Source: Leptidea sinapis
Lineage: Eukaryota; Arthropoda; Insecta; Lepidoptera; Pieridae
NCBI RefSeq assembly: GCF_905404315.1
Contig: NC_066287.1
Span: forward strand, 12,958,001-13,022,000
Reading direction: 5' to 3'
DNA: 64,000 bases
A program made the position numbers and the translations under genes. Shown one piece after another: positions 27,286 to 37,788 of the stretch. The notes under the pieces are model-generated. The model was not told the origin of the DNA, searched no databases, and saw nothing but the letters and a program-made list of their open reading frames with translations. Within the stretch, counting starts at the first letter, position 1. The number at the start of each line of letters is the position of its first letter.

Positions 27286-29571
27286 GGCGGCCATCTTGGA
27301 TTTGAAAAATGATCTCAAAATCATGCTCTGCACCCTTGAGATTCTCGGATACGATACCCATAATGTAGTTATCATAATTTTGAGCGTCGGCCATCTTGGA
27401 TTTCAAAAATGATCACAAAATCATTCTCTGCACCCTCGAGAACCTCGGATACGACACCCATATTTTTATGATCATAATCTTTCACGGCGGCCATCTTGGA
27501 TTTGAAAAATGATCACAAAATCGTTGTCAACACCCTCGAGAAACTCGGATACGATACCCATAATCTAGTTATCATACTTTTGAGCGGCGGCCTTCGATTT
27601 GAAAAATGATCACAAAATCGTTCTTTGCAACCTCGAGAACTTCGGATACGATACCCATAATGTAGTTATCATTTTTTTGAGCCGCGGCCATCTTGGATTT
27701 GAAGAATGATCACAAAATCGTTCTCTGTACCCTCGAGAACCTCGGATACGATACCCATAATGTAGTTATGATAATTTTGAGCGGTGGCCATCTTGGATTT
27801 CAAAAATGATCACAAAATCGTTCTCTGCACCCTCGAGAACCTTGGATACGATACCCATATTGTAGTTATCATAATTTTGAGCGGCGGCCATCTTGGATTT
27901 GAAAAATGATTACAAAATCGTTCTCAGCACCCTTGAGAACCTCGGATACGATACCCATATTTTTATGATCATAATCTTGCACGGCGGCCATCTTGGATTT
28001 GAAAACTGATCACAAAATCGTTCTCTGCACCCTTGAGAACCTCGGATACGATACCCATAATCTAGTTATCATACTTTTGAGCGGCGGCCCTCTTGGATTT
28101 GAAAACTGATTACAAAATCGTTCTCAGCACCCTTGAGAACCTCGGACACGATACCCATATTTTTATGATCATAATCTTGCACGGCGGCCATCTTGGATTT
28201 GAAAAATGATCACAAAATCGTTCTCAGCACCCTCGAGAAACTCGGATACGATACCCATAATGTAGTTATCATACTTTTGAGCGGCGGCCCTCTTGGATTT
28301 GAAAACTGATCACAAAATCGTTATCTGCACCCTAGAGAACCTCTGGTACGATAACCATAATGTAGTTATCATACTTTTGATCCGCGGCCATCTTGGATTT
28401 GAAAAATGATCACAAAATCGTTCTCAGCACCCTCGAGAACCTCGGATACGATACCCATAATGTAGTTATCATAATTTTGAGCGGCGGCCTTCTTGGATTT
28501 GAAAACTGATCACAAAATCGTTCTCAGCACCCTCGAGAACCTCGGATACGATACCCATATGTTTATGATCATAATCTTGCACGTCGGCCATCTTGGATTA
28601 GAAAAATGATCACAAAATCGTTCTCTGCACCCTCGAGAACCTCGGAGACGATACCCATAATGTAGTTATCATTATTTTGAGCGGCGGCCATCTTGGATTT
28701 GAAAACTGATCACAAAATCGTTCTCTGCACCCTTGAGAACCTCGGATACGATACCCATAATCTAGTTATCATACTTTTGAGCGGCGGCCATCTCGGATTT
28801 AAAAATGATCACAAAATCATTGTCTGCACCCTCGAGAACCTCGGATACGATACCCATTTTTTTATGATCATAATCTTAAACGGCGGCTATCTTGGATTTG
28901 AAAACTGATTACAAAATCGTTCTCTGCACCCTTGAGAACCTCGGATACGATACCCATAATCTAGTTATCATACTTTTGAGCGGCGGCCATCTCGGATTTA
29001 AAAATGATCCCAAAATTGTTTTCTGCACCCTCGAGAACCTCGGACACGATATCCATATTGCTGAAAACATAATTAGTTGCGGCTGCTCTCTTGGATGTAA
29101 AAAATGATAACAGAATTGATCTCTGCACCCTCGAGAACCTCGGACACGATATCCATATTGCTAAAATCATAATTTTGTGCGGCGACCATCTTGGATTTGA
29201 AAAATGATCACCAAATCGTTCTCTGCACCCTCGAGAATCTTGGACACGATTTCCATATTGCTGAGATCATAATTTTGTACGGCGGCCATCTTGGATTTGA
29301 AAAATGATCACAAAATCGTTCTCAGCACCCTCGAGAAACACGGATACGATACCCATAATTTATTTATCATACTTTTGAGCGGCGGCCATCTTGGATTTGA
29401 AAACTGATCACAAAATCGTTCTCTGCACCCTTGAGAACCTCGGATACGATAGCCATAATCTAGTTATAATACTTTTGAGCGGCGGCTATCTCGGATTTAA
29501 AAATGATCACAAAATCATTGTCTGCACCCTCGAGAACCTCGGATACGACACCCATATTTTTATGATCATAA
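26446..29571 (+). repeat. Long satellite segment duplicated at 5486 bp offset, copy B
   Basis: This is the partner of 20960-24085. The part at 27172-28067 is copied once more at 29665-30560 (offset 2493 bp). That second copy ends exactly where LINE copy 1 begins. Confidence 0.8.
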
Positions 29572-30560
29572 TCTTGCAAGGCGGCCATCTCGGATTTAAA
29601 AATGATCTCAAAATCGTTCTCTGCACCCTCGAGAACCTCGGACACGATATCCATATTGCCAAAATCATAATTTTGTGCGGCGGCCATCTTGGATTTGATA
29701 AATGATCACCAAATCGTTCTCTGCACCCTCGAGAATCTTGGACACGATATTCATATTGGTGAGATCATAATTTTGTGCGGCGGCCATCTTGGATTTGAAA
29801 AATGATCTCAAAATCATGCTCTGCACCCTTGAGATTCTCGGATACGATACCCATAATGTAGTTATCATAATTTTGAGCGTCGGCCATCTTGGATTTCAAA
29901 AATGATCACAAAATCATTCTCTGCACCCTCGAGAACCTCGGATACGACACCCATATTTTTATGATCATAATCTTTCACGGCGGCCATCTTGGATTTGAAA
30001 AATGATCACAAAATCGTTGTCAACACCCTCGAGAAACTCGGATACGATACCCATAATCTAGTTATCATACTTTTGAGCGGCGGCCTTCGATTTGAAAAAT
30101 GATCACAAAATCGTTCTTTGCAACCTCGAGAACTTCGGATACGATACCCATAATGTAGTTATCATTTTTTTGAGCCGCGGCCATCTTGGATTTGAAGAAT
30201 GATCACAAAATCGTTCTCTGTACCCTCGAGAACCTCGGATACGATACCCATAATGTAGTTATGATAATTTTGAGCGGTGGCCATCTTGGATTTCAAAAAT
30301 GATCACAAAATCGTTCTCTGCACCCTTGAGAACCTTGGATACGATACCCATATTGTAGTTATCATAATTTTGAGCGGCGGCCATCTTGGATTTGAAAAAT
30401 GATTACAAAATCGTTCTCAGCACCCTTGAGAACCTCGGATACGATACCCATATTTTTATGATCATAATCTTGCACGGCGGCCATCTTGGATTTGAAAACT
30501 GATCACAAAATCGTTCTCTGCACCCTTGAGAACCTCGGATACGATACCCATAATCTAGTT

Positions 30561-30571
30561 ATCATACTTTT
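30561..30571 (+). repeat. Target-site duplication, left (LINE copy 1)
   Basis: ATCATACTTTT before the LINE equals the 11 bases after its A-rich tail at 32404-32414. The first A is ambiguous because it abuts the tail, so the duplication is 10 or 11 bp. The run of T at 30568-30575 blurs the exact 5' junction. Confidence 0.85.
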
Positions 30572-31840
30572 TTTTACATCTCGGAGCTCAACCTGATACC
30601 CGACATACAGTTCGGGTTCAGAACCGCTCATTCTAGTCCCCAGCAGGCTCACCGACTCACCGAGTACATTCTCGTACGGCGTCAACTTCACGCTACCACG
30701 GCAGCCGTGTTTTTCGATGTCGCGAAGGCATTCGACAAGGTATGGCACAACGGCTTAGTATTCAAGCTGTATCAACTGGGAGTGCCAGACAGGCTAGTGC
30801 GCATCATACGAGCCTACCTTACTGATCGCTCCTTCCGATATCGAGTAGAGGGCAGCCTATCCTCACCCAGACCTATCAGGTCTGGCGTGCCACAGGGTTC
30901 AGTCCTCTCTCCCACTCTTTTCTCGCTCTTCACGAGCGACATTCCCAAGTTTCCGAATGTCCAGCTCGCTCAGTACGCTGACGATACGGCACTCTACTTT
31001 GGCTCCGCTCTATTGAACCGCTCAACCTTGAGCAGGAACATTAAAGTGCTTCAAGCCGCCGTCGATGAACTAGGCAACTGGTTCAGAAAATGGGGGATTG
31101 AAGTGAACCCCACCAAGAGTGCAGCGGTACTCTTCGGTAACGCGAATAGCATCCGCGCTAAAAAACGACCGACCGACGTCATTAAATTGTATGAAACACC
31201 CATACCGTGGGTGAAGGATTACAAATACTTAGGAGTCACGTTCAACAGCAATATGAACTTCAAGAAACATATTGATACGGTATGCAATAGAGCCCGATTT
31301 GTCCTCAGTCGCCTTTATCCACTTGTGTGTGGGCGAAGCAAACTTCCGCTCAAACACAAAGTGACGCTGTACAAAACCATCGTACGGCCCATACTGTCAT
31401 ACGCAAGCGTCGTTTTCGCGCACACCCGACCGAGCTACTTACGTCGTTTGCAAGTAGTTCAAAATAAATTCACGCGCATGGCAACCGGAGCCCCGTGGTT
31501 CATCCGAAACGTTGACATTCACCGCGACCTAGAGCTTCCGACGATAGCTCAACACTTTAAAGAGATCTCGCGACGCTTCTTTGACAAGGCGCCTAACCAT
31601 CCCAACATCTTGGTTAGGAAGGCATGCGGGTACACCCCCCTTCACCATAGTCTCAACCCAATAAGACGTCCCAGACACGTAACGGTAGACCCGGATGACG
31701 ACATCACCATCGCGAACGCGACACCCACACAAACACCGACACAGACACGCACACACCGCCTTCGCAGGCGTAGGTGCGGTCAACCACCGCAAACCACTGG
31801 CACTCGTCACTCTGACGATGGCCAGCGGCCCGCACCCTAG
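30572..31840 (+). pseudogene. Reverse transcriptase ORF, 5'-truncated (LINE copy 1)
   Basis: The frame is open from the truncation to the stop at 31838-31840, about 422 codons, with no native start. A GTG at 30707 is an internal valine, not a start. Early residues form the LINE reverse transcriptase motif LIPDIQFGFR followed by RLTEYIL. Then come motif A (FFDVAKAFDKVWH, 30710-30748), motif B (GVPQGSVLSP, near 30884-30913) and the catalytic YADD at 30974-30985. The thumb-like region has KYLGVTFNSNM, and PILSYASVVF follows. The tail is Thr/Gln/Arg-rich. There is no RNase H domain after the thumb and no endonuclease, because upstream sequence is missing. Copy 1 keeps Ser in motif B, where copies 2 and 3 have Phe. 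The domain could fold in part, but the element lacks its promoter, ORF1 and endonuclease, so it is called a non-functional remnant. Confidence 0.93.
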
Positions 31841-32403
31841 ATACACCACACATTGTTTTGATACCCGACGAGACGTTAGTCCTCGTCCTGTAATCGTTTC
31901 ACTACACTCACTAACACACGGACTGACTGACGGACTGACATACACCACTTACACAACCACAAACACACTCCACAAACAGACACAAACACAAACATACATG
32001 CACACTAACATTTACAGTACTTACACACATACAAACATACATACATACAATCATAAACACATACATACACACTAAACATCACCACACTCGCCGGCGAGTG
32101 TGTTCTTCTCATCTTTTCATCTTCATTTTCATTTTCATTCTCTCTCCTTCCCACAAGCACACAGCCAGTCTGAGGTTCGAGTCTCCTTAGGAGACGCCCC
32201 GCGACTGTTGTTGCGTAGTCTTTGCGGCCTCCACGGCCAACGTCCTACTTCGCTGTGAAAGCCAGGGCTGCTAACGGCACAGAGGAGGTTTTAGTCGGTA
32301 TGGGGCGTCCGCTTACGCGGACACTCGAGTCCGATATATTACGCCCCGTTCCGGGGCGTAAACACGTAACAGTATTTCCTCCTCCCAAAAAAAACAAAAA
32401 AAA
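31841..32403 (+). other. LINE 3' UTR with CA-rich tract and hairpin-forming end (copy 1)
   Basis: The first ~230 bases are rich in CACA/ACATAC words. A perfect 20 bp palindrome, CACACTCGCCGGCGAGTGTG, sits at 32083-32102 and is conserved at 39300-39319 and 57976-57995. A pyrimidine-rich stretch follows. The last ~230 bases are GC-rich with several stems: GTCTCC/GGAGAC near 32181-32195, GTCCGC/GCGGAC near 32307-32322, and TTACGCCCCG/CGGGGCGTAA with a 3-base loop at 32339-32361. In LINEs the 3' end is commonly what the reverse transcriptase recognises, so these stems are candidates for that role; this is inference. Overlapping open frames here are low-complexity and not considered genes. Confidence 0.75.
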
Positions 32404-32414
32404 ATCATACTTTT
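32404..32414 (+). repeat. Target-site duplication, right (LINE copy 1)
   Basis: ATCATACTTTT directly follows the A tail. The array then continues GAGCTGCGGCCATCTCGG, a variant with one changed base that also follows copies 2 and 3 and the duplicated tail at 40221. Confidence 0.85.
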
Positions 32415-33842
32415 GAGCTGCGGCCATCTCGGATTTAAAAATGGTCCCAAAATTGTTTTCTGCACCCTCGAGAACCTCGGACACGATATCCATATTGCTG
32501 AAAACATAATTGTTTGCGGCAGCTCGCTTGGATGTAAAAAATGATCACAGAATTGTTCTCTGCACCCTCGAAAACCTCGGACACGATATCCATATTGCTA
32601 AAAAAATAATTTTGTGCGGCGGCCATCTTGGATTTGAAATATGATCACCAAATCGGTCTCTGCACCCTCGAGAACCTAGGATACGATACCCACAATCTAG
32701 TTATCATACTTTTGAGCGGCGGCCATTTCGGATTTAAAAATGATCCCAAAATTGTTTTCTGCACCCTCGAGAAACTCGGACACGATATCCATATTGCTGA
32801 AAACATAATTTTGTGCGGCGGCCATCTTGGATTAGAAAAATGATTACAAAATCGTTCTCAGCACCCTCGAGAACCTCGGATACGATACTCATGATGTAGT
32901 TATCATAATTTTGAGCGGCGGCCATCTTGTATTTCAAAAATGATCACAAAATCGATCTCTGCAGCCTCGAGAACCTCGGATACGATACCCATAATGTAGT
33001 TATCATAATTTTGAGCGGCGGCCGTCTTGGATTTCAAAAATGATCACAAAATCGTTCTATACACTCTCGAGAACCTCGGATAGGACACCTATATTTTTAT
33101 GATCATAATCTTGCACGGCGGCTAACTTCGATTTGAAAAATTTTCACAAAATCGTTCTCAGCACCCTCGAGAAACTCGGACACGATACCCATAATCTAGT
33201 TATCATACTTTTGAGCGGCGGCCATCTCGAATTTAAAAATGATCCCAAAATTGTTTTCTGCACCCTCGAGAACCTCGGACACGATATCCATATTGCTGAA
33301 AACATAATTGTTTGCGGAAGCCCTCATGGATTTCAAAACGGATCACAGAATTGTTCTCTAAACCCTCGAGAACCTCGGACACGATATCCATATTGCTAAA
33401 ATCATAATTTTGTGCGGCGGCCATCTTGGATTTGAAAAATGATCATCAAATCGTTCACTGCACCCTCGAGAATCTTGGACACGATATCCATATTGCTGAG
33501 ATCATAATTTTGTGCAACGGCCATCTTGAATTTGAAAAATGATCACAAAATCGTTCTCAGCACCTTCGAGAACCTCGGATACGATACCCATAATGTAGTT
33601 ATCATACTTTTGAGCGGCAGCCATCTTCGATTTGAAAAATGATCACAAAATCGTTCTCTGCACTCTAGAGAACCTCGGATACGATACCAATAATGTAGTT
33701 ATCATAATTTTGAGCGGCGACCATCTTGGATTTGAAAAATGATCATAAAATCGTTCTCAGCACCCTCGAGAACCTCTGGTACTATACCCATAATGAAGTT
33801 ATCATACTTGTGATCCGCGGCCATCTTGGATTTGAAAAATGA

Positions 33843-36210
33843 TCACAAAATCGTTCTCAGCACCCTCAAGAACCTCGGATACGATACCCATAATGTAGTT
33901 ATCATACTTTTGAGCGGCGCCATCTCGGATTTAAAAATGATCCCAAAATTGTTTTCTGCACCCTCGAGAACCTCGGACACCATATCCATATTGCTGAAAA
34001 CATAGTTGTTTGCGGCAGCTCTCTTGGATGTTAAAAATGATAACAGAATTGTTCTCTGCATCCTCGAGAACCTCGGACACGATATCCATATTGCTAAAAT
34101 CATAATTTTGTGCGGCGGCCATCTTGGATTTGAAAAATGATCACCAAATCGTTCTCTGCACCCTCGAGAATCTTGGACACGATATCCATATTGCTGAGAT
34201 CATACTTTTGATCCGCGGCCATCTTGGATTTGAAAAACGATCACAAAATCGTTCTCAGCACCCTCGAGAACCTCGGATACGATACCCATAATGTAGTTAT
34301 CATACTTTTGAGCGGCAGCCATCTTCGATTTGAAAGATGATCACAAAATCGTTCTCTGCACCCTCGAGAACATCGGATACGATACCCATAATGTAGTTAT
34401 CATAATTTTGAGCGGCGACCATCTTGGATTTGAAAAATGATCACAAAATCGTTCTCAGCACCCTCGAGAACATCGGATACGATACCCATAATGTAGATAT
34501 CATACTTTTGAGCGGCGGCCATCTTCGATTTAAAAAATGATCACAAAATCGTTCTCTGCACACTTGAGCACCTTGGATACGATACCCATAATCTAGTTAT
34601 CATACTTTTGAGCGGCGGCCATCTCGGTTTTAAAAATGATCACAAAATTGTTTTCTGCACCCTCGAGAACCTCGGACACGATATTCATATTGCTGAAAAC
34701 ATAATTTTGTGCGGCGGCCATCTTGGATTACAAAAATTATCACAAAATCGTTCTCAGCACCCTCGAGAACCTCGGATACGATACCCATAATGTAGTTATG
34801 ATACTTTTGAGCGGCGGCTATCTTGGATTTGAAAAATTATCACAAAATCGGTCTCTGCACCCTCGAGAACAACTGATGCGTTATTCATAATCTAGTTATC
34901 ATAATTTTGAGCGGCGGCCATCTCGGATTTAAAAATAATCCCAAAATTGTTTTCTGCACCCTCGAGAACCTCATACGATACCCATAATGTAGTTATCATA
35001 ATTTTGAGTGGCGGCAATCTTGAATTTCAATAATGATCACAAAATCGTTCTGTGCACTCTCGAGAACCTCGGATACGATACCTATTTTTTTTTTATAATC
35101 ATAATCTTGCACGGCGGCCATCTTGGATTTGAAAAATTATCACAAAATCGTTCTCAGCACCCTCGAGAATCTCGGATACGATATCCATAATCTAGTTATC
35201 ATACTTTTGAGCGGCGGCCATCTTCGATTTGAAAAATGAACCTAAAATCGTTCTCAGCACCCTCGAGAACCTCGGATACGATACCCATAATGTAGTTATC
35301 ATACTTTTGAGCGGCGGCTATCTTGGATTTGAAAAATTATCAAAAAATCGTTCTCTGCACCCTCGAGAACAACTGATGCGTTACCCATAATCTAGTTATC
35401 ATACTTTTGAGCGGCGGCCATCTCGGTTTTAAAAATGATCACAAAATTGTTTTCTGCACCCTCGAGAACCTCGGACACGATATTCATATTGCTGAAAACA
35501 TAATTTTGTGCGGCGGCCATCTTGGATTAGAAAAATTATCACAAAATCGTTCTCAGCACCCTCGAGAACCTCAGATACGATACCCATAATGTAGTTATGA
35601 TACTTTTGAGCGGCGGCTATCTTGGATTTGAAAAATTATCACAAAATCGTTCTCTGCACCCTCGAGAACAACTGATGCGTTACTCATAATCTAGTTATCA
35701 TAATTTTGAGCGGCGGCCATCTCGGATTTAAAAATAATCCCAAAATTGTTTTCTGCACCCTTGAGAACCTCATACGATACCCATAATGTAGTTATCATAA
35801 TTTTGAGTGGCGGCAATCTTGAATTTCAATAATGATCACAAAATCGTTCTGTGCACTCTCGAGAACCTCGGATACGATACCTATATTTTTATAATCATAA
35901 TCTTGCACGGCGGCCATCTTGGATTTGAAAAATTATCACAAAATCGTACTCAGCACCCTCGAGAATCTCGGATACGATATCCATAATCTAGTTATCATAC
36001 TTTTGAGCGACGGCCATCTTCGATTTGAAAAATGAACCTAAAATCGTTCTCAGCACCCTCGAGAACCTCGGATACGATACCCATAATGTAGTTATCATAC
36101 TTTTGAGCGGCGGCTATCTTGGATTTGAAAAATTATCAAAAAATCGTTCTCTGCACCCTCGAGAACAACTGATGCGTTACCCATAATCTAGTTTTCATAA
36201 TTTTGAGGGG
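33843..36210 (+). repeat. Dispersed satellite segment with ACAACTGATGCGTTA monomers
   Basis: This segment holds a recognisable monomer subfamily in which the CTCGGATACGATACCC stretch is replaced by ACAACTGATGCGTTACTC or ...TTACCC. It recurs, rearranged, at about 50573-52070 and 53761-55550, upstream of LINE copy 3, and was not seen elsewhere in the window. Boundaries are approximate. Confidence 0.75.
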
Positions 36211-37777
36211 CGGCCATCTCGGATTTAAAAATAATCCCAAAATTATTTTCTGCACCCTCGAGAACCTCAGATACGATACATATAATGTAGTTATCATAAT
36301 TTTGAGCGGCGGCCATCTTGGGTTTGAAAAATGATCACAAAATCGTTCTGTGCACTCTCGAGAACCTCGGATACGATACCCATATTTTTATGATCATAAT
36401 CTTGCACGGCGGCCATCTTGGATTTGAAAAACTATTACAAAATCGTTCTCAGCACCTTCGAGAACCTCGGATACGATACCCATAATGTAGTTATCATACT
36501 TTTGAGCGGCGGCCATCTTCGATTTGAAAAATGAACCTAAAATCGTTCTGAGCACCCTCGAGAACCTCTGGTACGATACTCATAATGATTTTATCATACT
36601 TTTGATCCGCGGCCATCTTGGATTTGAAAAACGATCACAAAATCGTTCTCAGCACCCTCGAGAACCTCGGATACGATACCCATAATGTAGTTATCATAAT
36701 TTTGAACGGCGGCCATCTTGGATTTCAAAAATGATCACAAAATCGTTCTCTGCACCCTCGAGAACCTCGGATACGATACCCATATTTTTATGATCATAAT
36801 CTTGCACGGCGGCCATCTTGGATTTGAAAAATGATCACAAAATCGTTCTCAGCACACTCGAGAAACTCGGATACGATACCCATAATGTAGTTATCATAAT
36901 TTTGAGCGGCGGCCATCTCGGATTTAAAAATGATCCAAAAATTGTTCTCAGCACCCTCGAGAACCTCTGGTACGATACACATAATGTTTTTATCATACTT
37001 TTGATCCGCGGCCATCTTCGATTTGAAAAATGATCACAAAATCGTTCTCAGCACCCCCGAGAACCTCGGATACGATACCCATAATGTAGTTATCATACTT
37101 TTGAGCGGCGGCCATCTTGGATTTGAAAATGATCACAAAATTGTTTTCTGCACCCTCGAGAATCTCGGACACGATATCCATATTGCTGAAAATATAATTA
37201 TTTGCGGCAGCCCTCTTGGATTTCAAAAATGATCGGCCACCCTCGAGAACCTCGGACACGATATCCATATTGCTAAAATCATAATTTTGTGCGGCGGCCA
37301 TCTTGGATTTGAAAAATGATCACCAAATCGTTCTCTGCACCCTCGAGAACCTAGGATACGATACCCATATTTTTATGATCATAATCTTGCACGGCGGCCA
37401 TCTTGGATTTGAAAAATGATCACAAAATCGTTCTCAGCACCCTCGAGAACCTCGGACACGATATCCGTATTGCTGAAAACATAATTTTGTGCGGCGGCCA
37501 TCTTGGATTTGAAAAATGTTCACCAAATCGTTCTCTGCACCCTCGAGAACCTAGGATACGATACCCATATTTTTATGATCATAATCTTACACGGCGGCCA
37601 TCTTGGATTTGAAAAATGATCACAAAATCGTTCTCAGCACTCTCGAGAAACTTGGATACGATACCCATAATATAGTTATCATACTTTTGAGCGGCGGCCA
37701 TCTTGGATTTGAAAACTGATCACAAAATCGTTCTCTGCACCCTTGAGAACCTCGGATACGATACCCATAATCTAGTT

Positions 37778-37788
37778 ATCATACTTTT
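37778..37788 (+). repeat. Target-site duplication, left (LINE copy 2)
   Basis: ATCATACTTTT, repeated after the tail at 39619-39629. It is identical in sequence and position to that of copy 1. Confidence 0.85.

Larger units (their letters stand above)
417..30571 (+). repeat. Satellite array I, ~100 bp monomers, ~300 copies
   Basis: Near-identical units of about 100 bp follow one another head to tail; single-base indels give some 96-99 bp units. All monomers run in the same direction except two inverted blocks at 5543-6030 and 9642-10129. Three recurrent monomer types are visible. Type A has CGGATACGATACCCATAAT followed by GTAGTTATCATA. Type B has CGGACACGATATCCATATTG followed by CTGAAAACATAATTG or CTAAAATCATAATTT. 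Type C has CGACACCCATATTTTTATG followed by ATCATAATCTTGCACGG. Their order forms higher-order units, which are listed separately. No gene was seen in this stretch; the short open frames on both strands recur with the repeat. Confidence 0.97.
30572..32403 (+). mobile_element. LINE copy 1 (Jockey-like non-LTR retrotransposon), 5'-truncated
   Basis: An insertion of about 1.83 kb with sequence unlike the satellite. It starts inside the reverse transcriptase domain, continues through the ORF end at 31840 and a ~560 bp 3' UTR, and ends in an A-rich tail (32387-32403, interrupted by one C). It is flanked by an 11 bp target-site duplication. There is no long terminal repeat. The combination of 5' truncation, A tail and target duplication is the hallmark of target-primed reverse transcription. 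Clade placement near Jockey is inferred from the reverse transcriptase motifs and the lack of an RNase H domain after it. It lies in the same orientation as the surrounding array. Confidence 0.95.
32404..37788 (+). repeat. Satellite array II between LINE copies 1 and 2
   Basis: About 54 monomers in the forward direction with no gene seen. 32404-33480 matches the sequence after LINE copy 3 (58297 onward, offset 25893 bp). From about 33850 a segment related to 50570-52070 and 53760-55550 follows, including monomers with GAACAACTGATGCGTTA (34868, 35369, 35665, 36167). A small deletion at about 37230 joins AATGATCGG to CCACCCTCGAG and shortens one monomer. Confidence 0.95.

Noticed and set aside
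417..30571. CRISPR-like array of regularly spaced repeats
   Set aside because: The repeats are contiguous ~100 bp satellite monomers without unique spacers, and the context is eukaryotic with a LINE and no cas genes.
30572..30706. Possible separate short gene upstream of the GTG at 30707
   Set aside because: The frame is continuous with the reverse transcriptase and encodes its LIPDIQFGFR motif, so it is the same truncated ORF.
31529..31948. Antisense 139-codon frame over the LINE C-terminus, also at 38746-39165, 57422-57841 and partly at 24-461
   Set aside because: It is conserved only because the sense ORF and recent duplication conserve the DNA. Its composition mirrors the sense CA-rich tract and no domain is recognisable.
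31695..32075. Overlapping 126-codon plus-strand frame in the LINE end and 3' UTR
   Set aside because: Low-complexity His/Thr-rich translation of CACA/ACATAC repeats, overlapping the real reverse transcriptase frame.
32174..32184. GGTTCGAGTCT in the LINE 3' UTR resembles an RNA polymerase III B box
   Set aside because: No A box at suitable spacing upstream and no good T-arm stem around it. A single 11-base match is expected by chance.
32222..32416. 64-codon frame at the end of the LINE 3' UTR
   Set aside because: It reads through the hairpins and A tail into satellite, so it cannot be a native gene.
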